From a virus, in the IMG/VR virus record IMGVR_UViG_3300030090_003975, positions 501-26,353 of that record: a DNA stretch of 25,853 bases; one strand, 5' to 3'. Positions 16,090 through 25,047 of this stretch are shown here, one piece after another. The notes below the pieces were generated by a model. It made no database searches. It saw only the letters and a program-made list of their open reading frames with translations, and was not told where the DNA came from. Positions within the stretch are counted from its first letter, which is position 1, and each line of letters opens with the position of its first letter. Made by a program: the position numbers and the translations under genes.

Positions 16090-16584
16090 TCATTTTTTAT
16101 TTTTTAAAAATTCTTCATAATCATCCCAATCAAACACAACGTTTATCTTCGCTAATTCATCTAAATCTTGCGTGTTTGTTGGGTTAGCGTGTACCGTAAC
16201 TATTGTACAATCAGTGAGAGCATACACTATTCTTTTTGCACCTTGTGGCGAAACAATATAACAGGGTGCCACAAACTCATCAACACCATCTTCTTTTGTA
16301 CCCGCTAAAAGACCTGATAAAAGAAAAAACCCATAACTATGTTTATGTATTGCAGAAAAACCTAATTGTCCTTTTTTCATTTTCATTTCTCTCATATATA
16401 AACCTTCTGCAAAAGAATGTTTGTATTCCCAATGTCCTTCGGCATATGTTATTTCTTTACCATTACCTATAACATTTACACCATCTTCAATACTTATAAA
16501 ATAATCTTCTATTTTTTTTAATTTTTCTCTATAAGATTTAGCAGGTGTATTATCAATTATTTTTTGTAATTCGTTTTTAGACAT
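16090..16584 (-). CDS. Cupin-fold phage protein
   Basis: The product has 164 residues. After a helical N-terminus (1-35) a single cupin barrel can be followed. The first motif is HKH at 80-82 with the Gly of LLSG at 91; the second is SPQGAKR (Pro113, Gly115). A late VHANP (His132) is an extra potential ligand. The usual Glu of motif 1 is absent, so a metal site, if any, is non-standard (His80, His82, His132). Cupin-like proteins of this kind occur among structural genes of marine phages; the role is unknown, either a small enzyme or a virion component. It is preceded by the longest untranslated gap of the window (44 bases). Confidence 0.72.
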   Translation of the reverse strand: MSKNELQKIIDNTPAKSYREKLKKIEDYFISIEDGVNVIGNGKEITYAEGHWEYKHSFAEGLYMREMKMKKGQLGFSAIHKHSYGFFLLSGLLAGTKEDGVDEFVAPCYIVSPQGAKRIVYALTDCTIVTVHANPTNTQDLDELAKINVVFDWDDYEEFLKNKK

Positions 16585-16628
16585 AATTTAATTTAATTTA
16601 TATCTAATATAGTCACAGTTTTTGTCAC
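16585..16628 (-). promoter_or_regulatory. Longest intergenic gap; possible leader or promoter before the cupin gene
   Basis: These 44 bases contain, on the coding strand, two GTGAC direct repeats separated by 7 bases, then TATATTAGATAT, then three tandem AAATT units ending right at the ATG. TATATTAG resembles the Bacteroidetes -7 element TAnnTTTG with one mismatch, but no -33 TTTG is seen. The A/T tract may serve as a translation-enhancing leader in place of a Shine-Dalgarno sequence. This is suggestive only. Confidence 0.2.
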
Positions 16629-17018
16629 TTATTTACTGCTAATAGATACTTCTGATCCCACGGCAAATAGTTCGTTTTTGTTTGTATAATCATTATTTTT
16701 AAATTCACATAAAGCGTAGTAACCTTTTAAACTACTGCTATTTGCAGATAAATTTTTCTTAAAAGTAATAAAGCTTTGTGTAGATAATTGAAATATAGAA
16801 TTTACTTGATTAGCATTTAAACCCTGAGACGTAAAATTAAACCCAATAGAGTTAGAATTTATTTTTGTTACTTCACCAATTAACTTTGTTGTATTGTAAA
16901 TAGAAAACCCACCACTAGGTGCACTTATAGGATTGCAATACAAAAGATCACCTATTTGTAAAGAAAAATTTATATTAAAATTTAAATTATTTATTACTGC
17001 TTCTGTAGTTAGTGCCAT
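16629..17018 (-). CDS. Small structural protein, function unknown
   Basis: The product has 129 residues, is predicted beta-rich (alternating Asn/Ser/Thr and aliphatic residues) and has no signal peptide or membrane helix. The C-terminal third (SFITFKKN, SSLKGYYALCEFKN, ELFAVGSEVSISSK) resembles small virion proteins that I remember from marine phages, where they lie between tail genes. It could be a tail or head decoration component. It begins 6 bases after the 509-residue structural gene, which supports co-expression and a virion role. Confidence 0.68.
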   Translation of the reverse strand: MALTTEAVINNLNFNINFSLQIGDLLYCNPISAPSGGFSIYNTTKLIGEVTKINSNSIGFNFTSQGLNANQVNSIFQLSTQSFITFKKNLSANSSSLKGYYALCEFKNNDYTNKNELFAVGSEVSISSK

Positions 17019-17024
17019 GTTTTA

Positions 17025-18554
17025 TTATGTTGCGGTTAATATTTTTTCTAAATCAAGACGTAAAGTTACGTCTGATGCGCCAGATTCTAAAATTTCGATA
17101 TCACCAGTTATTGTAGCTATTCTACTAGCCCCACTGAATGTTAGTGTTATACCATCTTCTAAAGTTTGTGCAGCACTAAGAACTAAAGTCCCAGCGCCAT
17201 TAACAGTACCAGCGCCACTATCAACAAAAGGTACAGCCGAAGAAGTATCAATACCAATGCCAGTAACAGTACTCACATCGTCTAATATACCGTCTCTTTC
17301 TGCAACAGGTACACTAGTGCTATTACTAACAGCGCTTGTTGTTGTTGTTGTTACCGGTGTTAACTCTACTTTTAAGTTATTAAGTTTAATATTATAACCA
17401 CTAATGCTTTTAATAGATGAAGGTCCATAGCCATATATTTTTACAGCATTATCTTTTAAAGCATCTGCTTGTTTTTTGTTAAAAACAATATTACCAGCTT
17501 GACTAGTTATAACGCCATTTGTCACAGTAGGTGGGGCTGTTGATTCTACTGCTTTTACAAATTTTATAATAGCTTCTTCTGTATAAGAACTACTAATTAA
17601 ACCTTTTTTTAATGTTGTGGATGTTTTTGTTACAGTTTCTTCATAATTAGCAAGTGAAGAGCCAGCTGTAACATCATTACCTAAAACAAACATACCTTCT
17701 TGTAAACCAACAATATTATTTATCGGCCATCTATAATAAGTAGAACTACTAACATCTTCACCTGGAATAGCTAAACCTGCGCTTCCAATAGTTCTCTCCA
17801 CATAAGCCATAAAATCATTTTCTATGGGTTGTCTTTTTACAACAAAATTTCTAGTAGCGGCGGCTGTTGCTATTATAGTAAAAGATATTTTTTGTTTAGT
17901 TTTACTACCCTCAATAGTTATGGCATCTGTAGTTACAACCGTACTAGTAAAACCAGTTAGTGCATTTGGAGATATAGCTGACAGCGTAATAGTTTTGTCA
18001 GCGTGTTGATATATTTTTTTCAATAAAACTGCAGAATCAGATCCCGTGGAAGAATTAAAATCTATAGTGTTATCTGGATATCTAACCTCTTTATATTTAG
18101 TATGAACCGTATTGTGTTCTAAACTAGATATTAAATAAAAAGTATAATGATCGGTGTTAGTATCTGGAAGTCGCGGAAAACTAATTGTTCCTGTATATGA
18201 GTTGTTTTCAACAATATCTTTTAATTCATATGGTGTGGTCGTAAAAGTTTGTGTTTCAAAATTATAATAATTATTATGATTGTTTAATACTATTAAACTA
18301 AAAATAGCCCCATTATCTGCGTTAATAACAAAAGGTCTTTTCTCACCGTTTGAACTAATATTTTTTAAGTCTATAACAAAACTTTTTATAACCTTTGGTC
18401 TTTCTTCTTTAAAATCTTCATTATATAATCTTTCGTGTTCAGCGTCAGACATAAGCGTACCGTCTGGCATATAATGAAAACCAGGTGGCGCTTGTATTCC
18501 ATTTGTAGTAGTTCTAGTTCTAACTAAAGGTGAACTTCCATAACCGTTTGCCAT
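17025..18554 (-). CDS. Beta-rich phage structural protein (tail/fibre-like)
   Basis: The product has 509 residues. The N-terminus contains a distinctive PPGFHYMPDGTLMSDAEH segment (about 23-40). Most of the protein is Ser/Thr/Asn/Val-rich with alternating strand pattern, as in tail fibre or baseplate beta-domains. The last 110 residues include a Thr-rich linker (TPVTTTTTSAVSNSTS) and a compact C-terminal domain with LEDGITLTFSGASRIATITG and LRLDLEKIL. That domain recurs, as I recall, at the end of structural proteins of marine phages. There are no transmembrane segments. It lies 4 bases after the tail/stabilisation gene. Fibre and tail-accessory roles are both possible. Confidence 0.7.
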   Translation of the reverse strand: MANGYGSSPLVRTRTTTNGIQAPPGFHYMPDGTLMSDAEHERLYNEDFKEERPKVIKSFVIDLKNISSNGEKRPFVINADNGAIFSLIVLNNHNNYYNFETQTFTTTPYELKDIVENNSYTGTISFPRLPDTNTDHYTFYLISSLEHNTVHTKYKEVRYPDNTIDFNSSTGSDSAVLLKKIYQHADKTITLSAISPNALTGFTSTVVTTDAITIEGSKTKQKISFTIIATAAATRNFVVKRQPIENDFMAYVERTIGSAGLAIPGEDVSSSTYYRWPINNIVGLQEGMFVLGNDVTAGSSLANYEETVTKTSTTLKKGLISSSYTEEAIIKFVKAVESTAPPTVTNGVITSQAGNIVFNKKQADALKDNAVKIYGYGPSSIKSISGYNIKLNNLKVELTPVTTTTTSAVSNSTSVPVAERDGILDDVSTVTGIGIDTSSAVPFVDSGAGTVNGAGTLVLSAAQTLEDGITLTFSGASRIATITGDIEILESGASDVTLRLDLEKILTAT

Positions 18555-18558
18555 ATTT

Positions 18559-21500
18559 TTATGATATTGTGTTGTTATTTATTAATAATTGCGAAGCGTT
18601 TACTACTCCTATACCTTGATAAGTAAAATCTTCTTCTTCAATTTTATTTCCTTCTGCGCCTTTAATGTAGTTAAACCATTTATTTTCTTTTTCTATAAAT
18701 TCAACATTTGCGCCAATTTGCATATCGGTTTGTATGTTTTGTAAATACCAACCTTGTTTGTTTTGTAAATTAAAGTATTCGTTGTCTTCTAGGTCTTGTG
18801 TTATTTTTGCTTGAGAACCTTCATATACTAGTGTTTTAAAACTTTTAACTACACTAGGACTATCATTTAATAAAAAAGTTATAGTAGAAGGATCTGAAAA
18901 ACCGTAAAAACTATTAAAACCATTAGATTCAGTATGGTGTTGATATATTTTGCCTTGATAAAAAGTATAATAATCACTAGCCATACTTACACCACTTTCC
19001 ATTTGTATAAAAGATTTAAAACTAACCCAACCTTTTACATCTTCTTTGAAAGAAACAACATATCCAGGGTTACCAGTAGAATTTATATCAAATACATTGC
19101 TAACTTCTTGTTTTAAAGCTATGTTGTATTCATCTTTTTTATGATCATAACTACCAATTAACTTGTTACTAAGCTTTATATTATCTCTAAACCAATCTTT
19201 CATTCCATGATCAGATATAGGTGTTAATCCATCTCTTGATAACCTCATTACCGCGCCTCTTTGTTTGTCTGTAAAATAAGCTCTATATGATTCAGAAGCA
19301 AATGATTCTGGATTTTTAGATATACCATATTCACCAGCATAAGGTATTGTTTGCCCAAGAACATTTATATTAGCTACTAATTGAGGATTTCCATCGGCAT
19401 TATACACTGCATCTTTTGTTGCTAATATTTTCAATATTCTATCTTCACAAAGAGTAATTAAATCACCATCGGCTGTAGATCTTGAGTGTAGTTTTTGTAT
19501 ACTACCGTATATTGGATTTATTTCTTTTGTTATTTTTTCCGCCGTTATAAATTGATTTAAATTATTTGTAGAGCTAATAGAGTTGTACACACCTGAAAAT
19601 ATTAAACCGTATTTTCTTGTTTCTTTTTCTATTTTTTCTTCTAACGTAGAAGAGGCTCTTACGCCATTTGAAATAAAAGGTAAATTATAGTTATCTCTAA
19701 TTCTATTTGATTCAACACCATTTCCAAAAGAATAGCAATTATAATAATTTAAAGCGTGCCAAGCGTTCCAAGTAAAATTTTGAACAGTTAACTCGTTGCC
19801 ACTTATAGATTCAACAAGAGTTGAAAAAACACTACCATCTGGTTTGGTTATATGTACATAATCAGAATTACTAATCGTTATTGCATTTCCACTAATAACT
19901 ACAGGCGCTTGAGACAACTGCAACGTATTTCCTTCTAAAGCCAATATTGTTGTTCCATAAGGTATTGCAAAACCATTTACATTTGAGGCAGCGGTAATTG
20001 TACAATTTTCAAAACTACCTATTTGATAACTTTGTTGCCCAATTGTTTCTTCTAGTAAAGGTAAAAAACCTGAATCTGTTTGTTTTTCTAATTCTATAGG
20101 TATTAAATTACTTGCCTCATAATAAACGTCTAAATCAGGAGAGTCTTTAGGTTCTGTTTCCCATATAGCTGGATTTTCAGGTAAAGCTTCATTGTCATAA
20201 CTAGCTTCAATAAACTCCATAGTATAACCAACAGCATACAATAAACCGGTGCTAGCACCATTTGTACCACCACTGGCATTCTCTGTAAAAGCACCCTTAC
20301 CAGTCGTGCTTTTTTGTAAACTAATTCTAGCAGCAGAGTTTGGGCTATAGCCGTTCATAGTTCCCTGTACAAAAGTTATACTTGTATTAGGGTCTACACT
20401 TATAGTATGTCCTAAGTCTAAAGCTTCAACATAACCTGTTAAATATATTTTTACAGAAAGAGCGCCGCCATACATACCGTTATTTAAATCAACATCTTTA
20501 ACAACTAAATAAGGGCCATCGTTTGACGCACTAATAGGTGTTGGATCGTCACTTGGTGTTCTTACCGTGCCATCTTTATCTGTATACGAACTAACTACAT
20601 AACCAGGTACTACTCTACAAGGATTTCCATTTTGATCTGTTGCACTATTATAAGAGTCTAAAGTAACAACAATATAATGGTCATCTATACCTGTAGACGA
20701 ACTACCATCACCTCCAGTTGCACCAACATCAACATTGTTTCCATAAGGTCCATCGTTAGAGGTGTAATTAGAAGTAGTTAAGGTTGTTGTTATACCAGCT
20801 GGAGTAATTGGTCCTATATTTGGTTGATTACCACCTTGATCTACTGGTACCCAATCTAACATTCCAGGCTCATGTTCTTGAACCCACCGCCATCTTTTAT
20901 TAAAGTTAGTAGATAACTGTGCGCCATTGAAATGACCATCACCAAGCTCGTCAGGATCGTTAGCATAATCAACTCCTGCGCCCTCCATTAGCATTTGCCC
21001 AGGATTAGTATAATCTCCTTGTGAAAAATATCTTATAATATTCTGTTCGGTAACTTGATTGTTAAGGTGGAACTCTGTTTTATTTGGATCTTCTGCCCAT
21101 CTCCAAGTGTTACCAGGCGCAAGTCTATCAGTAAAGTTCGTTGTTGGTGGATCATTATAATGTGGGTTTCCTGTACCAATAGCAAAAAAGTTTGGAAAAT
21201 GAACCCCGTTTGTTTGTGATAAAGAATTAGAAAACACACCTAAATTACTACCTGATCCAGCAAATCCAGAGGCTCCGTTAATCTTGTCATTACCAGCGGC
21301 TTCATCATAAAATATAGGGCCTAACGTTAGTTTGAAATGATGATAACTAGATCCTGATTGTGTCAAAGCGTCACCAGATGGCGATCCAATGGCCCAAGAT
21401 GAAATACCTCCGATGTTCATATCACTGTGATCAAAAGGTACACCTTGACTACTTGGTAGTTGGTTAGGAGTAAAATTATTAGCACTAGCGGTAGACTTAT

Positions 21501-24500
21501 CAACGTGTTTATACATATCTAAAAACCAAACCTCATTGTCTCTCGCGTGTAGATCAGCAGGTTTATTGTCATCTAAATAAGCTATTGCTGCACTGTCTGC
21601 GTCGTTTAAATATACGTCAGTTTCGTATGTCCAATTAACGGTTTTCCAATTAAAGCCAGTATAATCATAAAACTCTCTATACCAAGGAGCACCGTTAGGA
21701 TCAAAACTATTTACTTCTACAGTCCCAACATTTCCAGGTGAGTGAAATCTATATTTAGAAGTAGAAACATCAATTGTACCATTTGAATCACCGTTAGAAT
21801 CTATTTGATTATTATGCCAATCTTTATTTCCATAATCATATCTTCTAAAGTAGGAAGCAAATTTACCAAAAGCATGACTATACGCCGATCCACCACCGTT
21901 TTGACCAGCATTAGGATCAACTCCGTGACCAGTTGCTTTCGTGCTGTGCAACACGTGATGGTTTTTACGCATAGAATATACTTTCTTACTACTCACTCTT
22001 CTCCAAGTTTGACCTAGAGTAGTGTCTTGAGAAATATAATTTCTAAAATTATCGTCTATATATATTTTTACAAAAAACTTACCATCAAATATAGGTAGAT
22101 TTTCAACTTTGTGTTTAACTATATTAATTACAGCATCATCTTGTATTTCACTTGAAGCTTGACCTGTTGGATCATCTGTTATAAAATTAACATCATCACC
22201 TAAAAACTCATCAACTTTAACGTAATATTTAGGATCAGAAACACCAGTATCGTTAACATCTGTTGTAATAGACGTTATTCTATACTCTTTACTTTTAACA
22301 CTAGAACCCTGCATTGTTAGTGAAAAATATAATTCACCATCTTCTATTTCATGTAAATTTCTACCAGAAGTATTTGAAAAAAAGTTGTAGTTTAATGTAA
22401 ACTCATCACTACCTGACGTTGGAGCATTAACAAGGGTGTTAATACCAAAAACATTACTATTAGCTGTATTTAAATGTTTTGCCCTTACAATATTTGTTAC
22501 TTTAGTTTTAACGTAATCAGGCGCCTCAGATTCTATTGCTAAAACTTTATACCTAGATTTATTGTCTACAGCTTCGTTAGTTTCTTGACCTTTTTTTAAT
22601 ATTAAAAAAGTATCTATATCTATTTTGTTTCTATCAGACGAAGGAAACGATAACCAAACATTACCATCCTCTGCATCGTACCAACGATCCATAGCCATAT
22701 TATAATACTCGCCAGAAGTTTGTTTTATATAAAACTTATAATACTTTTGGTTTCGAGGTAAACTAGATTTAAATCCTACTCTTAACCTATTTGCCTCGGG
22801 AGCACGTGAATAATCTACTTCAAAAGTTCCAGAAGGATTTGATATTACTGGTGTTTCTCTTCCATATTCATCTATAAAAACAACGCCAAGTTGATACTCT
22901 CTTAGTGATTTTATAGATTTTATAGAATTAGTTTGGTAAGAAGTCCAGCCTAAAGGATGGTTTGTGTTTAACAAATCTATTTTAAATTCAGGAGAATAAG
23001 GATTACCAGCAATATCAAAAACGTCCCAACCTTGCGTATAGTTACCATAAACAATTCTATTACCAGTTATTTCTTGTGCTAAAGCTGTTTTAGGCACGTT
23101 ATCCCAAGATCTTAACAATTGGTTTGAAGGCACGGTAGCTTTAATAGTTTCGTGTGTTATTGTATATAAATCTGCATTCCAATAATCATCAACCGAATCT
23201 TTTTTAATTGTATCTACAACATATATATTTGGAGAAGCGTCTTCTTTATATAAAATATCTATTTCAACTACATCTAAAGGCGTGTCGTTTAATCTAAAGT
23301 TTTTAACACCAATTTTAGTTAACAAGTTGGTCATACCTAAATTATAACCTTTTTTAGGGTGATAATCAAAAGAACCTGGTACAAAAGCTACTTGTGTAAA
23401 AGGTGAATAAGTAGAGTATTCACCGTCGCTATATTTATATCTTGTTGCAAACCTAGGAAATTTAAACTCAAAAAGCCTTTCGTAAGTGTCAAATAAATCT
23501 ATTGCGTATAATCTTTGTTGTGTAACAGGGTCTGCTGTAGGTGCAAAGCCACTTTTGTTCGTTATTTCTATTTCTACCTCAACAGGGGAAGCTGCACTTG
23601 CTGTAAAGCCATTTGTGCCAACACCTACTATATCTCCCTTTATTCTATAGTTTGTTATTGGTATTGAAGGAGGGTCTTGAGAACCACTAGATAATTCATC
23701 ATATTCTTTTAATACTACTGTGCTACCAATAGCCCAGTCTTTAAGTAAAAACTGCGAATTACCATAAATATCTTGACTAATCCTTATGGTTATTGTATCA
23801 CCAATAGCAACGCCAGAAAAATCATATGGATCTGAATTAAAAGGATTACTAGTTGTAATTATGTCATCATCGTCGTTAGCAAGAACACCTTGATCAACAC
23901 CTATTGTTATTGCTCCAGTATAAACTTCTGGCAAAGGTAACTCTAAACCACTATAATCTCTACCTGTTATTAAATCTAAAATAGGTGCTTTACTAGGTGG
24001 TTTTTTTATGACTGTAACATGTTTTTCTTCTAGTATTATATTATCAATAAGCCCTATATTAGTTTTTTCATTTATTAATCTTGTATAACTTCCTACAGGT
24101 GTTCCTTGTTTACATCTTGTTATGTTTATTTTTTTAGGTTCATTATAATTATCTGTCCAAAATAACATATCATCAATAATATTTATTCCTGTTATTATGT
24201 TTTCGGCTTGAAAGTTTAATGGAGGTTTATAATCATCTGTAGAAAAACTAAACTCTAAAGCCAAAATAGAACCAGCATTAAGCTCTGTTAGTAAATCATC
24301 AGGAGTATAACTTAAACCAACAGAACCAATAAATGCGTTAATACCAGCTCCAACAACCGGAGCAACTGGCGAAAACAAACCTGTCGTAGGAGTAGGACCA
24401 CCGGTAGAATAAGTGGCGCCGTTAGAAAAATCATAAGTATTTGTTATAACGGGAGGTTGGTTTGCAGACCAAGAAGGTTGTAAAACATGGACAGCTGTTA

Positions 24501-25044
24501 GGCTCATACCTTGCATAACAATATTAACTTGACTTGTAAAAAATGTTAAAAAAGTGTTTAAAAATATACCGCTTTGAGTTATAGCAGATTGCTGGAAAAA
24601 TTCATTCAAAGGTATTATAAGACTTGATGCTTCTACAACAACAGGTGATACAGTGTTGTCTTTATATTCTATTATACTAGAACCTTGAGATAAAACATTA
24701 AAATATGGTTCTTGAGTAGATCCAGTATTTGATGGAAAATCATAATTCATTGTAATATCTTCAATGTCAACAGTATTGCCAGCTGTTAAAAACCAATATA
24801 CTGCGTTATTTTTTTCATCTGCAATGCTACCAACACAAGTTTTACTGTTACCTATAATCAAATCTTGCTGACTTGAATTAAGTTTGTAATTACTCAAAAG
24901 ATTTTGAATAGTACCAACCTCAGAGCTGTCTGATGTAGATACTTGTATATTCATCGCATCTCTATAATCTCCATTTGGAACAAGTCTTTCATCAAGATCT
25001 TTATTCATTTTACCACCGGTAAAATTTTGTTTAATTTCTGGCAT
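18559..25044 (-). CDS. 2161-residue tail/stabilisation protein with marine-phage GGKMNKDLDERL signature
   Basis: The N-terminus contains FTGGKMNKDLDERLVP and NGDYRDAMNIQVS (8-36), a signature I know from large tail-tube or packaged-DNA stabilisation proteins of marine podovirus-like phages. The C-terminal part (about 1850-1960) contains IQKLHSRSTADGDLI, LCEDRILKIL, VLGQTIPYAGEYGI, YFTDKQRGAVMRLS and DGLTPIS, a repeated-strand region resembling the beta-propeller-like half of P22 gp10 / T7 gp12-type proteins. Between them lies a long segment (about 1015-1615) rich in Gly, Ser, Asn, Asp, His and Trp with low helix content, which looks like an inserted set of beta domains and explains the size (typical relatives are several hundred to about a thousand residues). 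It starts 3 bases after the connector-like gene. A virion tail role is well supported; the exact position is inference. Confidence 0.82.
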   Translation of the reverse strand: MPEIKQNFTGGKMNKDLDERLVPNGDYRDAMNIQVSTSDSSEVGTIQNLLSNYKLNSSQQDLIIGNSKTCVGSIADEKNNAVYWFLTAGNTVDIEDITMNYDFPSNTGSTQEPYFNVLSQGSSIIEYKDNTVSPVVVEASSLIIPLNEFFQQSAITQSGIFLNTFLTFFTSQVNIVMQGMSLTAVHVLQPSWSANQPPVITNTYDFSNGATYSTGGPTPTTGLFSPVAPVVGAGINAFIGSVGLSYTPDDLLTELNAGSILALEFSFSTDDYKPPLNFQAENIITGINIIDDMLFWTDNYNEPKKINITRCKQGTPVGSYTRLINEKTNIGLIDNIILEEKHVTVIKKPPSKAPILDLITGRDYSGLELPLPEVYTGAITIGVDQGVLANDDDDIITTSNPFNSDPYDFSGVAIGDTITIRISQDIYGNSQFLLKDWAIGSTVVLKEYDELSSGSQDPPSIPITNYRIKGDIVGVGTNGFTASAASPVEVEIEITNKSGFAPTADPVTQQRLYAIDLFDTYERLFEFKFPRFATRYKYSDGEYSTYSPFTQVAFVPGSFDYHPKKGYNLGMTNLLTKIGVKNFRLNDTPLDVVEIDILYKEDASPNIYVVDTIKKDSVDDYWNADLYTITHETIKATVPSNQLLRSWDNVPKTALAQEITGNRIVYGNYTQGWDVFDIAGNPYSPEFKIDLLNTNHPLGWTSYQTNSIKSIKSLREYQLGVVFIDEYGRETPVISNPSGTFEVDYSRAPEANRLRVGFKSSLPRNQKYYKFYIKQTSGEYYNMAMDRWYDAEDGNVWLSFPSSDRNKIDIDTFLILKKGQETNEAVDNKSRYKVLAIESEAPDYVKTKVTNIVRAKHLNTANSNVFGINTLVNAPTSGSDEFTLNYNFFSNTSGRNLHEIEDGELYFSLTMQGSSVKSKEYRITSITTDVNDTGVSDPKYYVKVDEFLGDDVNFITDDPTGQASSEIQDDAVINIVKHKVENLPIFDGKFFVKIYIDDNFRNYISQDTTLGQTWRRVSSKKVYSMRKNHHVLHSTKATGHGVDPNAGQNGGGSAYSHAFGKFASYFRRYDYGNKDWHNNQIDSNGDSNGTIDVSTSKYRFHSPGNVGTVEVNSFDPNGAPWYREFYDYTGFNWKTVNWTYETDVYLNDADSAAIAYLDDNKPADLHARDNEVWFLDMYKHVDKSTASANNFTPNQLPSSQGVPFDHSDMNIGGISSWAIGSPSGDALTQSGSSYHHFKLTLGPIFYDEAAGNDKINGASGFAGSGSNLGVFSNSLSQTNGVHFPNFFAIGTGNPHYNDPPTTNFTDRLAPGNTWRWAEDPNKTEFHLNNQVTEQNIIRYFSQGDYTNPGQMLMEGAGVDYANDPDELGDGHFNGAQLSTNFNKRWRWVQEHEPGMLDWVPVDQGGNQPNIGPITPAGITTTLTTSNYTSNDGPYGNNVDVGATGGDGSSSTGIDDHYIVVTLDSYNSATDQNGNPCRVVPGYVVSSYTDKDGTVRTPSDDPTPISASNDGPYLVVKDVDLNNGMYGGALSVKIYLTGYVEALDLGHTISVDPNTSITFVQGTMNGYSPNSAARISLQKSTTGKGAFTENASGGTNGASTGLLYAVGYTMEFIEASYDNEALPENPAIWETEPKDSPDLDVYYEASNLIPIELEKQTDSGFLPLLEETIGQQSYQIGSFENCTITAASNVNGFAIPYGTTILALEGNTLQLSQAPVVISGNAITISNSDYVHITKPDGSVFSTLVESISGNELTVQNFTWNAWHALNYYNCYSFGNGVESNRIRDNYNLPFISNGVRASSTLEEKIEKETRKYGLIFSGVYNSISSTNNLNQFITAEKITKEINPIYGSIQKLHSRSTADGDLITLCEDRILKILATKDAVYNADGNPQLVANINVLGQTIPYAGEYGISKNPESFASESYRAYFTDKQRGAVMRLSRDGLTPISDHGMKDWFRDNIKLSNKLIGSYDHKKDEYNIALKQEVSNVFDINSTGNPGYVVSFKEDVKGWVSFKSFIQMESGVSMASDYYTFYQGKIYQHHTESNGFNSFYGFSDPSTITFLLNDSPSVVKSFKTLVYEGSQAKITQDLEDNEYFNLQNKQGWYLQNIQTDMQIGANVEFIEKENKWFNYIKGAEGNKIEEEDFTYQGIGVVNASQLLINNNTIS

Positions 25045-25047
25045 GTA

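Noticed and set aside
16933-17397. 154-codon plus-strand frame across the 129- and 509-residue genes
   Set aside because: It spans a gene junction on the other strand and mirrors the Thr/Val-rich C-terminal domain; taken as chance.
21033-21239. 68-codon minus-strand frame inside the tail/stabilisation gene
   Set aside because: It is out of frame and nested within a continuous 2161-codon gene, with no motif or plausible leader.
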